A stretch of DNA of 64,000 nt, taken from the NCBI GenBank assembly GCA_002682825.1, contig NOKP01000003.1, positions 372,001 to 436,000 of the forward strand. Reading direction: 5' to 3'. This DNA is from Neonectria sp. B-13 (lineage: Eukaryota > Ascomycota > Sordariomycetes > Hypocreales > Nectriaceae). The notes beneath the pieces are model-generated. The model saw only the letters and a program-made list of their open reading frames with translations. It was not told where the DNA came from and searched no databases. How positions within the stretch are numbered: position 1 is the first letter of the stretch; every line of letters starts with the position of its first letter. Positions 1-11,305 of this stretch are shown one piece after another. A program made the position numbers and the translations under genes.

Positions 1-1182
1 ACACGGCCTTAGGGGAGACTTTGAGAAGACTTGGACCGCCCGAGGAGCATCTGGGTCATGGCCTAAGGCTCTGCTGCCATTAAAGATTAAAGTTTATAAA
101 CGCTCGAGTTCTCACGTTCGGGTATGATGCATCTACAGTCGGTTTGAAAACCGTTGCATTCCATAGTCGACTTGGAAACCATGCGTGAAATATCCTAACT
201 TACCTCTCAACCCATCGAGAAGATGGTGCTACGGTATTATGTCCAACTCCTATTTGGACCGAGCAGTTTCTCACGGATTTGACCAGAACACACGCCCTAT
301 CATTTTCACCTGCGACAGCTTAGGCGGTTTGTTCTGAGAATGTAGGATTATGTGTCCTCATCTGAGAAGTACATAACTGATATTGAGCATAGGCCCTCGG
401 AAAATCGAAAGAGAAGGATTGTGACGAGCATCTTCACAACAAACTGCAGTTCAATAGAGGGGTCATCTTAGGAACCCCACACAATCAATTAAATAGTATA
501 TACAGTTCAGGTGACCAGAAAAGATCATTTACCGCATGGCAAGGAACACAACACAATCATGCTATAGAAACAAGGAGCTTGGCAAGTGAGTGTACGTATT
601 AGTGTCAACTCAACTTGAGGTTGAGCGTCACGGAGTCATTAGTGTGCCCAAAGTCCTTCGAATAATATCCTTGTCGCCATCTGCATTTTTCCCGCCTCCC
701 ACTAGGACGTCACTCTATATCCTTGCTGGGAAGTACTTAACTGTCCTCAAATTGAACGTTGCTGATAAAGACTCCGGGGGAAATTAATCATTGGGACGAA
801 ATTGATTTGGTGCAGCTGCTAGAAGAGTCGGAATACAAAATGGTTCTGCATGTCTTCAGCACTTTGAGGATATGAGGTACAATCAATGGACAATTTAGCT
901 TTCATTGATAAAGGGAACTATATACGAGTAAAGAACATGTTCCAATCATCATGCGGCTTCTATGAATATGATCTATCTTACCATTCAAGTGTCAGTTTGT
1001 AGGTATGAACATATCCTTGGACCATACATCATCTCTGCCCAAACACTACTACACCCACTCCAGGGCAGGTGGAAAGCCCTACTGTTCTAGAATCGGAATA
1101 TTCGAGTAGTTTGAGTTTTAGTCACTCACAATCAAGAAAAATTAGCGTAAGAATTTTGCATGTGAAGCTGTCTTTCCTTCCT
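1..1182. other. No recognisable gene
   Basis: I read both strands and found only short open frames without recognisable motifs, signal peptides or splice structure. It lies downstream of the Zn2Cys6 regulator and probably contains its 3' UTR at the right edge. I see no tRNA and no clear transposon relic here. Confidence 0.5.
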
Positions 1183-3397
1183 TTACAAAGTATCATATGT
1201 AGGCCAGTATAGCCCTTCCAACTGCACGTCATCTAGAAAGAAATCTACCTGCGATAAGCTCTGCTCACTTTGCAGAAATGCTTCCAAGGAAGGCTCAGTT
1301 AGTGCCATGCCTGAAGTCATCAACTGCGCTGAATGTAATGTTATATCCGGTTGGCATAAGCCCTCGGGAGCATTTACAGTGTCGGGCTCAACGACGTTGC
1401 CTGCTGATAAATCTTCGTCCTCTAAGAACCCATGAATATCTGCCTTCATCGCTTCAAGATGACGGCAGAATTCCATGGCCGCAAAACTTCCGGAATCCCG
1501 AAGCTTCTCAAGAAGTTGGCCGGCGAAATCAAAATCTTCTCGGTCTTTTGAGGACTCAGAACCACCCACGAGGCCGGAGATGGCCAGAATAGTAGCCGCT
1601 GAAAAGAGATATTGGGTGTTGAAATAATCGAATGTCCTGAATGAACCTTCGATCCAGGATTCCACAATGGTAGCGTAGGAGTGGCGGGCGCACCTGATAC
1701 ATGCTTCTCCCAGGGCTTGAACGTTACTGGAGATTAGTCGGTCTGCTGTGGCTGGGGTATCTCCATTTGACTCTTTATGCATCCGCAGCATGTGCAAAAG
1801 AACCGGCCGAGTCGCCAATATCATAGACTTGAATAGTCAGCTTTGCCTAGTGAACTTGACGGATCACTCACCTGGTTGAAAGAGAGATGAAGAGATTGAA
1901 CCGCTGCCGGTTTTGAATGTGAAGATTGTGAGTCCATTTGGATTTCGCTCGGTAAATTTTCAAGCCAGTGCTTTAGGTCTTGTAGTGCATGCTGAACCCG
2001 CTGTAAGAAGGATTCCTTCTCTTGTGATCGCCCATAGAGAGATTTTATCATCTTCCTTGTGATCTTTGCCAGTCGAATCCTGGCAATGAGCCATTCCGTA
2101 TGCTGAAAATCAGCTTGGTGCATGCCGGGAACCGGTGCACTGGATGGCAAATCGACAAAAATCTCATCATCCGGGATGGAGACAATCTGGCTACTGATCG
2201 ATGCACTTGTATGATCCATGATATATGCGGTCCACCAGATTCGGTTCAGATGCTCTCTTGTTTCGGGGTCTCTTAGCTGGGTGTCAGGAATATTGAAATG
2301 CAAGCCCATGACAACGCAATGTCGAACGGCTGAGCTTGCTAAGAAATATGCTGAGTGACGTCTGTTGATACAGAGTGCATATAGACACTACCCGGCAGTT
2401 AGAAAACCAGCCAAGATAATAATGTATGAAGGTCTCACCAAAAGTAGAGAAATCTCCACCGAGTCGATGCAAGGCCGCTCTTGGAGTAAGCCATACGCCT
2501 TACTGGCATGGCTGAAGTAGGCCAGACCAGGAATTCTAGTTTCTTGAGTTTGGCAGCGACTAGAATACAGTTCCCCTAAGGCTAGGAGCGCGGTAATCTT
2601 ACAGTGGGAAATCAAATCGACCGACTGAGGTGCCTGTTGAGACTGTTCCAGCAATTCCCACACGCGACTATTCCGAACAAAGTGAAAAGATTTGTCAAGG
2701 CTTTTCAAGGCCACTCGAAATAAGAATCGAGCGTGAGTAGGACTTGGTTGAGGGCATTCAGTCTGAGCAAGCTCTGTTATCTGGTCATACCCGGGATAAC
2801 TGATGCGAGGGATGTGATTGTGTGTGTTATTGGTGAGTAACTGGCGGAAGCGGGTCGCAAATGCCGCATCAGCCACTTCTCCAATTAGAATGGGAAGATT
2901 AGATGACTTGATAGGAAGAAACCAAGGCTTCTCCTCAAGCAGGGGATTGTGACTGGGGTCGCTAGGGGATTGTGTGCTTGGGGGTGTCTCATCCTCTGCA
3001 GCAGTGTGTTCAGCTGGCGCTTGTGGCGGATTCGTACGGCTTCGAGTTCTCAATTCTTGGTTTTCACGCAATAAGCCCTCAAGATAGCTATGAACTCATG
3101 AGCACGGATACCAGCCAATAGGCACAGAAAGTCTTACCTTTGGCTGATCTTGACTTGTCTATCACGTTTTGGATAGGTGCATTCAGCCTCGCAACTCAAC
3201 TGCACGCAACTTCGGCATGGTTGGCCGCCAGGGCAGCGGACCTTTTTGGCATGGCATTTTCGGCACCTGATTGAGCTCAGTAAAACTGCAACGCATGTGG
3301 TGATGATGGAGGACGAACGCTACTGATTTCATCTTTGAGGCGATCAATTGGTGCGCCCGGCTCGTGCCGCCGGCTACCAAACCTCGTCTATGGGCAT
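1183..3397 (-). CDS. Zn2Cys6 fungal-specific transcription factor
   Basis: Nuclear DNA-binding regulator. The zinc cluster reads CRKCHAKKVRC, then CxxC and two further cysteines, then TYPKRDRQVKIS and a short coiled linker SYLEGLLRENQEL. This is followed by a fungal-trans middle homology region: RRHSAYFLASSAV, VVMGLHFN, RIWWTAYIMD, LHLSFNQ joined to SMILATRPVLLHML. Introns at 3088-3137, 2388-2438 and 1828-1871 each restore the frame and join conserved motifs. From the first zinc-cluster cysteine there are 645 residues. The first exon is uncertain: the zinc cluster exon appears to begin at 3266 after a CAG acceptor. An ATG at 3397 with a six-codon exon and a weak GTAGCC donor is phase-compatible and would give about 652 residues; an ATG at 3461 is another option. 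It heads a metabolic gene group and could regulate it, which is inference. Confidence 0.88.
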
Positions 3398-3565
3398 TGC
3401 TTTTACTAGCTCGCTGTCTTGTCGGTTTGATGCAATGAGAGAGCGGGATGGATTTCGTCATGGGAACCTTGTCAAGGATGGTCGACAGTTGCAGAGTTGA
3501 TGAGGGGCAAAGGCAAACGATGGTTTATTATTTAGCCCGATCGATACTTACTTGGATGACTCAGC

Positions 3566-3840
3566 GGTCCGTTTCCGGGGAAGGCGCTGCCGGGCAAGCA
3601 CACCTGTGCACTATACGACTCGCTAAAAAAGAAAAGAATTGGGCGTGATAAGCTTCGGACCGGATGATGCGAATGAACAGTTATCTTTATAGGATAGGGA
3701 CAGCGGAACCGGACATATGCGGTTGTGGACAAGCAGCAGAGGCGATTGAGCACTTCCTCTTCCAATACAAAGACTTGAGAGACCTCAATTTTCGGGCCAA
3801 ATGCTCTTCCTTCATTCGTAGCTATTTTACGTCTAGGCCG
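3566..3840 (+). pseudogene. Relic of a Tad-like LINE reverse transcriptase C-terminus
   Basis: Two frames, joined by a frameshift near 3662, together resemble the extreme C-terminal part of fungal non-LTR retrotransposon ORF2 proteins. The first frame gives PGKHTCALYDSLKKKRIGR then DKLRTG. The second continues MNSYLYRIGTAEPDICGCG and EAIEHFLFQ. The pattern of LRTG, a YL.RIG segment, a CxCG zinc knuckle and EHFLF is the family signature as I know it. The polymerase and endonuclease domains are absent, so this is a short dead 3' fragment. It ends at or just before the stop codon of the convergent DUF1338-family gene. Confidence 0.75.
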
Positions 3841-3849
3841 GCTCTCTTC

Positions 3850-5325
3850 TTACATCAACTCCTCCATAGTCACACCCAGTTCAAAACAAACGGTCTTCAA
3901 GCTCTGCTCTTGAGTCCATGCGTACCACTCATCAGCATCCAGTAGTTGTCCCTGGATTGCCTTCTCGAGGCCCTCTTTATCCGGGCGTGACTGTTTGAGG
4001 TCCAAGGATGAATCGTCTCCAGCTTTGGACTTCAGGTTGGACTGGAAAATTCCTGCCGCGGAGAAGGGTAGGAAGTCCTCGTAAGTGATGGGGGACGCCT
4101 CAATAACGCCTTCAAAAATGAGCTCGTCCAGCAGTGACTCTTCTCCGCGCTGCTTTTTCGGCTTGTTTGCCGGCTTGCTTACGCAGCGAAACTCACAGTA
4201 AATCAGGCCCTGCCTCCTCAATTGCGTCCAATCATCGGGATATTGCTTGAACGTGTCGGCCAGAATGGTGTCGACCTCTTTGGGGCTTGCGTTGCCAGCC
4301 TTGTTCATGCTCTCAGCCAAGAGCTTATCGTAGAGGTCTCGTCCCTTAGCCGTGACAGCTGCGCCTCGCTCTTCAATCTCACCAAAGCGAGCCTTATGGC
4401 TTGCCTTGACTAGATTAGCAGCGGCCAAGGGTGTAGTTTCGTTCTCGTTGTTGGTTTTGTCCGTTGGGAACTTGACTGCTTCTTCGAGCGCGAGGAAACT
4501 TGTCTGCCTCAGCAAGATGGGACACTTTCGTAGGGGCGGCCCTTCGATTCGTGACTTGACGGCCATGCCGGCCTTCTGCATAGCTTCTTGAACCGCCTCA
4601 ATGTCTAGGGTCCGTGGTGTAAGGTGGTTGATGTGAGAGCTCTGGAAGCAGGCGATGTCGGCCAAGATTGGATGCTCAGCCTTGAGCAAGTTGTACTGGT
4701 TGAAAGTGGCTGCGGCAATGGGCCTCCAGCTAAAGGTGAGCAGTGCCTGCGGGATGAAGTGTTCCGCTTGATCATGGGTGAGCTTGCCCATTTGAGATTC
4801 AGCTGTGTCCAGTAGTTCCAACAATTTATCCGTGAAAATCTTTCTCTCTCCAAGCAAGGTCAAAGCAAGCAAGCGGGCATCTTCCGAGGCCAGAAGCTCC
4901 GGCCGAAGTAGTGTTGTAAAGACGCGGAACGGGTTTCGGTCAAGACTTGAAGCATCCCTGGGCCGGAAGCAGGTAGCGTGCATAGGCAGACCGGCAACAG
5001 AAAGGTCATAGTATCCGACCGGGTTCATGCCGAGCACTCCAAAGATGCGCTTCACAGTCTGCAGCTCATATGGGGTTCCCAGACGAATGGCACCATGGCG
5101 CTCGAGAGTAAGCCGCTCGGAGCTGGTGCGGATGGCGGCAGATGTTGCTGAAACATCACGACCTTGTCGCTTTTCAAGAGTTGCTGCGTTGACATCGCGG
5201 ACAATCTTGATGAGATCGCCATAGAGAGGTACCTCACTTCGGTACATGGCCGACATCGCCGTGGCGAAGTTGGTGCGAAGTTGGTCGGCATCAACAAATT
5301 TGGAATCGGTAGCGTAAGAACACAT
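3850..5325 (-). CDS. DUF1338 / 2-oxoadipate dioxygenase-decarboxylase (HglS-type) family enzyme
   Basis: Single-exon gene, 491 residues from the ATG at 5325; the same frame runs further upstream only through non-ATG codons. It matches the DUF1338 family, vicinal-oxygen-chelate-fold Fe(II) enzymes. Characterised bacterial members (HglS) convert 2-oxoadipate to 2-hydroxyglutarate with O2 and loss of CO2 in lysine catabolism. Visible blocks: ERHGAIRLGTPYELQTVKR, GMNPVGYYDL, NPFRVFTTLLR, SSHINHLTPRTLDIE, GPPLRKCPILLRQTSF and ARFGEIEERGAAVT. The His of ERHGAIR, the His of HINH and a Glu of GEIEERG are the expected metal ligands. The substrate of this fungal copy is unknown; any 2-oxo acid is possible. 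It is divergent from the MFS gene across a 625-bp promoter, and its 3' end abuts a LINE relic. Confidence 0.9.
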   Translation of the reverse strand: MCSYATDSKFVDADQLRTNFATAMSAMYRSEVPLYGDLIKIVRDVNAATLEKRQGRDVSATSAAIRTSSERLTLERHGAIRLGTPYELQTVKRIFGVLGMNPVGYYDLSVAGLPMHATCFRPRDASSLDRNPFRVFTTLLRPELLASEDARLLALTLLGERKIFTDKLLELLDTAESQMGKLTHDQAEHFIPQALLTFSWRPIAAATFNQYNLLKAEHPILADIACFQSSHINHLTPRTLDIEAVQEAMQKAGMAVKSRIEGPPLRKCPILLRQTSFLALEEAVKFPTDKTNNENETTPLAAANLVKASHKARFGEIEERGAAVTAKGRDLYDKLLAESMNKAGNASPKEVDTILADTFKQYPDDWTQLRRQGLIYCEFRCVSKPANKPKKQRGEESLLDELIFEGVIEASPITYEDFLPFSAAGIFQSNLKSKAGDDSSLDLKQSRPDKEGLEKAIQGQLLDADEWYAWTQEQSLKTVCFELGVTMEELM

Positions 5326-5950
5326 GATGATGGTATTTATCAAATCTTCTGACAATGAATGAAACTAACGAGACCGGCTAGCATTTAGTCTTACTGAGCG
5401 TGGAAGTTGTCGCCTTTGTGCCTTTATATCTATCATCTCGTATTGGGGCCAACACAGGGAAGCGTCTTGTTCGCCGTGTCTGACGTTACGAAAACGCCCG
5501 TCCAGCGTAGTCTTCTCCAACAAGTCATGCCACCATCGAAATGGAGAAACAAAATTGACCATTAATTGACGGGTTACCTGTCGATTGAGTCCCGGCGCCG
5601 GCCGTCATTCGAGGCTGTAGACGGAGATGCCGACGGCTCCGGCATCTTTCAATTTCCCCGATGCTACGGCTCCGGCAACTTCTCCAGTCGCCGATTCAAC
5701 GAGCTTAGCCTCTTTTTCGGCTCGAAACGACGCATGCACTGAAGATCTCTCTGAGCATCCTCGGTATAGTGAGTTTTAGCTCAATCGGTGTTCCAAGGGA
5801 CGCCCATCGTTAGAGTTACTCATCCAGTCATGAACCTCTGGTCCCATCTTCACAGGTTCGCTCACAACAGACATTCGATCAAGTCTCTCAACGGTACACC
5901 ATCCATTTTGAGTATATTTCTTTTACTCTTCCTCCTAAAGTAAATCGTCC
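5326..5950. promoter_or_regulatory. Shared promoter region of the DUF1338 and MFS genes
   Basis: A 625-bp gap between two divergent starts. It contains a 12-bp direct repeat (5633-5644 and 5666-5677) described separately and many CGG/CCG triplets between about 5590 and 5700. The divergent layout suggests co-regulation. No TATA box is obvious on either side. Confidence 0.5.
5633..5677 (+). repeat. Paired 12-bp element ACGGCTCCGGCA
   Basis: The 12-mer ACGGCTCCGGCA occurs at 5633-5644 and exactly again at 5666-5677, 33 bp apart start to start. Each copy contains CGG, three bases, CGG, a spacing compatible with dimeric Zn2Cys6 regulators that bind CGG triplets. It lies inside the divergent promoter. 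The repeat is seen directly; the regulator-site role is inference. Confidence 0.5.
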
Positions 5951-7556
5951 ATGGATGATGATCAACTGCTCTCTGTCGCGCCATGGCGTCGATGGGTCAT
6001 ATTGTTCACTGTAAGTTGGATGCCGCTACCAATGAACTTCTCCGTTGCCTCCATCCTTGCTGCAGCCCCAGAGGTCGCAGCCGATTTCTCTGTCCCTACT
6101 ACAACAGTCAGTACCGCCAATGCCGGCGTGTTTGCAGCAATGGCAATGTCTCCACTTATCTGGTTCCCCATCGGTAGCTTGGTGGGACGGCGGACAACAT
6201 ACCTTACCGCAGCTTGCCTTCTTTGTCTCTGCTCCATCGGAGCGGCGCTAGCGCCGACAATTGATGCCTTCATATCAATATGGGTAGTTAGAGGCACAAC
6301 AGGAGTCGTTTTCCTTGTCTATGGACAGACGGTTATTGCCGACATCTTCGAACCGGTGACTACATACTTCGCCTGGACTCGCCTGCTGTTCACTTACACT
6401 TCAAAGACAGTCCGAGGAAGAGCTGTTGGTCTGTTCATGGGTAGCCATGTCAGCGCCCAGATGATAGGTATTGGTCGCGTGACACTGTGATATTTTGATA
6501 CTGACTTTGTCAGCACCGTTAACGGGCGGCATCCTTGCGACCTATACCACTTGGAGAGCTATCTACGGACTACAAGCAGGGATGACTCTCATAGGTCTTA
6601 TCCTCGCCTTTTGCTATATACCTAAGGACATGTCAAAGGCTTTTCAAGGCAGCTCTGAGCACGGTTCCAAAGCTAGGTTTGGAACAATGATTGAGCTTTT
6701 CAGCCCATTCCCAGTTTTCAAGATCTTGAGATACCCAGACATTCCTTTGTTAGTAAGTCAGCTCATGGGGTCCTATTGTATTTCCCACTTGAGTGACGAT
6801 GTTATGGTCTAACAGTGAGCCGATAGAACATATCTTGTGGATTACTTTCGTTCAATCTCTATGGCATGCTCAGCGCCGTCCGATTTGCCATCAGCGAACG
6901 CTTCGACTTCTCCTCGCCACGTTCAAGCAGCCTTTTCTTGCTAGCTCCGGGGACTGGGTTTGTCTTTGGCAGCATTTTGGGTGGAATTCTCTCTGATCGC
7001 ACTGTCAAGCAATACATCGTGAGGCGTGAAGGCGTTCGACTACCACGAGACAGGCTAAGAGCTGGCTTGATCACCATGCTTCTGATTCTCCCAGGTGGTA
7101 ATCTAGTATTGGGCTGGAGTTTACAAGAAAAGGTGGGAGGTATGGCACTCCCAGCGGCTGGTGCTTTCGTTGCTGGGTTTGGCCTGATGGCGTCTTTCAG
7201 CAGCCTGAATACTTATGCAGCTGGTAAGTAGACCTTCCACAGGCTTGACAGTTTCTAATGGCTTCCGTTTAGAGGTGCTTCCCGATGTGAAAAGGGAAGT
7301 TATCAGCTGTAAATACATCTTTCAGTACGCGTTCTCTGCTGGCTCCATCGCCAGCCGTCTTCCAACGCTCAATGCTCTTGGGGTCGGGTGGGCGTTCACA
7401 ATCAGTAGGTGCCAGGCCTTTTTTCTTGTTCTTAACTCATGGATTGACTTTTCAGGTGCAATTGCCGCCACGCTTAGCGGCGTGATAGTGCTCGGGGTTA
7501 TTACGTACAAGCCAAGCAGTGAAGCCACCGGCGGTTCCGAGGACTCAATAGCTTAA
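5951..7556 (+). CDS. MFS transporter, DHA1-like
   Basis: Predicted 12-TM major facilitator of 444 residues, six exons: 5951-6355, 6407-6467, 6514-6752, 6827-7223, 7273-7404, 7456-7556. All introns are GT..AG and phases agree. Family signs: the loop 2-3 basic motif GSLVGRRTTYL, a glycine-rich TM5 segment APLTGGILA following GRAVGLFMGS, and the second-half loop GGILSDRT. The N-terminal half-pattern (a TM, then PEVAADF, then an alternating hydrophobic repeat) fits drug/metabolite:H+ antiporters of the DHA1 group more than sugar porters. The substrate cannot be read from sequence. It sits head to head with the DUF1338 enzyme and could export or import that pathway's metabolite. The intron at 6356-6406 is a multiple of three without an in-frame stop, so its retention would insert 17 residues. 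Confidence 0.88.
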
Positions 7557-8390
7557 TAGTTATGTGGAAGGATAGGGACCAGAAGGAAATAGAAGATGCT
7601 CAAGAACTCAAATTGATTTCATTCGAGCCATGACCTATATCAAACCCTTAGATTCCGTGAGTGATGGCATCTGGTATGGCTCCAGCGATCCTAGTGTGAA
7701 CACCGTCTCTGCTGTTCGGACAGCATGATTCCGTTCAGCCCTCCAGCCAAAGACCACCCAGGAGGCGAAGATATTGATTCGGGATGTTTGTCCAAGGCTA
7801 AGTCCCAAGGGCACTTTGACAGAACAATTACCCATAACTGTATTGTCCTCAAGTAATGGGGATGTGGAAAGAAGCTCTTGATTTCTATGTAATGAGGGCC
7901 TCACAGATCAGTCTTATAGACTTTGCCGCATTCAGAGGCCAGCCCGAGATCAAGAGGTCTAATAGGGCAATACGGGGTCCGCCAGGTCATTGAGGTCCCG
8001 ATGGTCAGTCCCGGAGCCCGGGTCCGGGTCCGATGGGCTGTTTGGGGCCAGCTCCGGTGGTGTGATGGGACCGATCAGGCCTGCTTATCCGGATCTTGTC
8101 AGGGTCCCCAATAACAGCCGAAATCTTGTTGAATGGCCGGAATGCTTTCATGCCGATCTCAAGGCTATCATATGATGTGACAAACCGACTTGGAAGGTGA
8201 CACAAGAAACATGACAACTTTGTTGATAGCAAGACTTAAGGCAAACTAGGCTATCTGATGAGCTTACATTATACCCCAGTGTATGTATAAACGCTTGCCC
8301 TTTAAATGACATCAGATAGGCCCGATAACAAGATCCACAAACACGCAAACTGTAGGATTGCATAACTTGACACTACGAAGAACCAACTTC
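7557..8390. other. Convergent intergenic region
   Basis: Lies between the 3' ends of the MFS gene and the amino acid permease gene. It has a GC-rich patch around 7990-8110 with tandem GGGTCC-like words, but no coding signal I trust. Confidence 0.4.
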
Positions 8391-10241
8391 TTAGAACAGC
8401 CATGAAATGAAAGTCCTGTAGAACCAGCCCTTGCCGTGTGCGCCCTCAGCCTCCCTCTGGGTGGCTTGATGAGCGAGAAAGACCTCTTCCTCGCGATCAA
8501 TGATATCCTTTCCAGTGTATAAGTCGACTTCATGGGGTTTCAAGCCCTGGCTTTTCGTAACCAGCTTGTGCCCAAAGATGAGAATGAGATAGATAGGAAT
8601 TCCGATGTAGCCCGTGATAAAAGTCTTGTACTTCTCAGTACCAAAATCCCCCCCAACAAACACATCGTAGTTCTTGGTCAGAGCAATCAAGATACAGATC
8701 GCCAAAGCCACGTAGGAACCATATATTCCAAACGGGGCAACGTAAGGTAGTTGATCATTGGTCAGTCCCTGTGCCTGGCGGGCTCGGCACCAATAAATAT
8801 GGGTTACCAGGATAGATATCCAGGCTACTAGCCCAAAAATAGTGGTCAGGTTAACGAAATAACCAAACACCCTGGTTGAATCGTCTGAGACGTTCATAAA
8901 GGCCAACAAAGCAAAGACAGCCGAGAAGCCAAGAGCATAAACAGGTACTCCACGGGCATCGGTGCGTTTGAAGATTGATGGCGCTTTGCCTTCAGACGCG
9001 AGACCATAAAGCGTCCGGCTGGCGATGTAGAGGTCCGAGTTGGAGGCAGAAAAGACAAAGACGCAGATGCAAGCATTGAGCACATGCGGGATCCCCTTTA
9101 CCCCAGCAATCTCTGCGGCCACGACAAAGGGAGATGCTGAAGCGCCTGCCTGAGCCTTCGTCGCAAAGAGAAGCCGGTCGGAATTCCATGGAACGATCAT
9201 GCCAATAAGCAAAACGCTGAGGCAATAAAACACGAGGATGCGATAAAATGTAAGCTTGATGGCGCGAGGAATTGTTTTGCGTGGGTTTTGAGCTTCGGCA
9301 ACGGTAACACCCACGAGTTCAGTCCCAAGATAGGCGAACGTTGCGTTGACCATGCAAGACCAAAAGCCAGCAAATCTCCCGACGATTCCAGTTGTGATGT
9401 GTTCCCGAAAGGCTCTATGGGGTCTGTCAGCGACTAGAGACACGCGATCAGATGACAGGTAACAGAGGAGACATACCCTGGGTCTTTCCAGTACCGAAAA
9501 CCCTTGAGATCGTGGTCTGGGCCACCGCCGAGAGCGAGAACAAGAGAGAAGATGATGATGCCAACTATCGTGACGACCTTGAAAGAGGACAGCCAAAACT
9601 CAAACTCTCCAAAGAAGCGGATTCCGAAGTAGTTGATGCAGATAATAGCCACGACAAATATGGCTATAAAGACGCCCGGGTTTATCTTCTCACGGTCGAC
9701 CCAAAACTGAATCACCAACGCAACAGCGGTCAATTGGTTTGGGGTAACGACGATGTATTTGATCCAGTAGCTGGAGACGACAAGTTGTCAGTACATACTT
9801 TAGAAATCCAGTAGAGGCTGGGCAGAAAACTTACCACCAGCCAAGAGCGAAGCCGAGAGACGGGTCGCAGAACCGAGCAGCGTATCCAGTGAAGCCCGCG
9901 GAGATTGGGAGCCAAGCAGCCATCTCACCCAGTGCAGCCATAACCAGAAAGACGACGAAGCCGACGATGGTATACGAGATCAAAACTGAGCCAAGACCAG
10001 TTTGTGCCAGGGCTTTGCCTGTGCCAATGACAAGGCCCGTGCCGATGGCGCCTCCAATGGCAATCATGGTGATATGACGAGCTTGAAGTCCTCGCTGGAG
10101 AGACGTTTCGGGGCTGGTCTCCAAGCCAGTGGTATGGGTTACTTGCTTGCCATCTTGCACCTGGCCAGCTGCAATGCTGTCCTCGTACCCGCCCGTTTTC
10201 TCAACGTCCTTGGACGTCATGTCCACGGGTCTGTTGGCCAT
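8391..10241 (-). CDS. Amino acid permease (AAT/YAT family)
   Basis: Plasma-membrane amino acid:H+ symporter, 577 residues in three exons (10241-9835, 9770-9477, 9423-8391). The N-terminus is a hydrophilic cytosolic tail, then LQARHITMIAIGGAIGTGL, the hallmark TM1 of fungal AAT permeases. The first intron (9771-9834) splits a Cys codon and joins FALGWC to YWIKYIVVTPNQL. The second (9424-9476) joins FRYWKDPG to the rest. Downstream, ATFAYLGTELVGVTVAEAQ and NPRKTIPRAIK are the expected TM6-loop motifs. The C-terminal tail is about 60 residues and charged. Substrate range is not predictable. It is divergent from the RidA gene, fitting amino acid uptake for the neighbouring catabolic enzymes. Confidence 0.93.
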
Positions 10242-10759
10242 TGTGAAGCCTTCTGAGTGTAGAGGATGGTTATTTCACAGAAAGAAGATGAAGGTATGGG
10301 GTCTCTGCAAAGGGAGTCGGGATGCGGCAACTTTCATGGAGTCGAACGCGCAGGATTATAAGAAATCACCTCCAAATCACTTATCATGATCTAGTTTCCA
10401 CCCCGCACCCAGCTCGTCCCAGACCCCAAATATGGGGAACCCCTGTGAAGGCAGATTATCCACCTCAGGGGCTGTATGACTATCTCGGTAGGTGATTTGG
10501 GGTTCCTAGTCAGTCGTCGGTGACTTGAACTTCCCCCGAGATATGGAGCCGGGGACTAATCTATGGTGCCGATGACGGATTCGCCGAGAGCTAGAGGCAT
10601 TACGCTTCCCCGAAAACGAGTCATGTACTCTCGGGCGAAGGCGACCTTAATCAACCACTTCTCCTCCATTGTCAAAGCAGATAATGCTTTACACCTTGTG
10701 GGCTTCGTACATCGTTCATTCTTCATCCTTAGTCACAATCACCCAAAATTTCTGCTTCG
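10242..10759. promoter_or_regulatory. Divergent promoter of permease and RidA genes
   Basis: This 518-bp gap carries candidate AreA-type GATA sites (TGATAA on the minus strand at 10381-10386; AGATAG on the minus strand at 10480-10485). It also has a palindromic GGGGAACCCC at 10434-10443, with a matching GGGGTTCC at 10499-10506, and CCCCT/AGGGG stress-element-like words. Such short motifs also arise by chance; nitrogen or stress control is only a suggestion. Confidence 0.3.
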
Positions 10760-11305
10760 ATTAAGACGGAGGTGCGAACTGACGGTGCACCGGCGCCCAA
10801 GCCTTTTCTCTCTCAGGGCGTCGTGGTGGATAACATGGTGTACGTTTCAGGAAGCTTGGGTGTTGATCCTAAAACTGGCAAGCTGGTTGAGGGCACCATT
10901 GGCGATCGCACAGTATGACTTTCTTCTTCTCAACACAACATTTGGTTAACACTTGCAGACCCGAGCTCTTAAGAACATATCCAACATCTTGGAGGCCGCC
11001 GGTACCTCCTTGTCTAATCTGGTACGTTAATCTTTGATGTTTGAAACGCGCCCGCTTACCCAAGGGTTAGGTCAAAGTCAACATTTTCATCACAGACATG
11101 AGCAACTTCAACGCCATGAATGAAGCCTACATGGAAGCAGTTAAAGAGGGCGTCATGCCGGTGGGTAATCCGAGATTGACGGGTAAAACTGCTTGCTGAC
11201 ATCCAAGTTCTGTAGGTCCGGACCTGCGTGGCTGTCAAGCAACTCCCTTTCGACACGGATGTCGAAATTGAGGCCACGGCACATCTGCCTGCGGCTCATC
11301 TGTAG
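10760..11305 (+). CDS. RidA/YjgF/UK114-family enamine/imine deaminase
   Basis: Small cytosolic or mitochondrial hydrolase that converts reactive enamines/imines such as 2-aminoacrylate to 2-oxo acids plus ammonia. Exons 10760-10912, 10959-11021, 11071-11160, 11216-11305 read in one frame (131 codons). Motifs: PFLSQGVVVDNMVYVSG, TRALKNISNILEAAGTS, VKVNIFITDMSNF, and RTCVAVKQLPFDTDVEIEA, which contains the conserved catalytic-region Arg. The start is odd: the conserved N-terminus KTEVRTDGAPAP is preceded by ATT, with no in-frame ATG back to an upstream TAG. Either an upstream exon supplies the start, a near-cognate start is used, or the start codon is lost. It lies between the permease and the ammonia-lyase, whose product is the classic RidA substrate. 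Confidence 0.88.

Noticed and set aside
10563..10949. 128-codon frame over the first RidA exon
   Set aside because: Out of frame with the conserved RidA motifs and without any of its own; part of it is the RidA exon read in the wrong frame.
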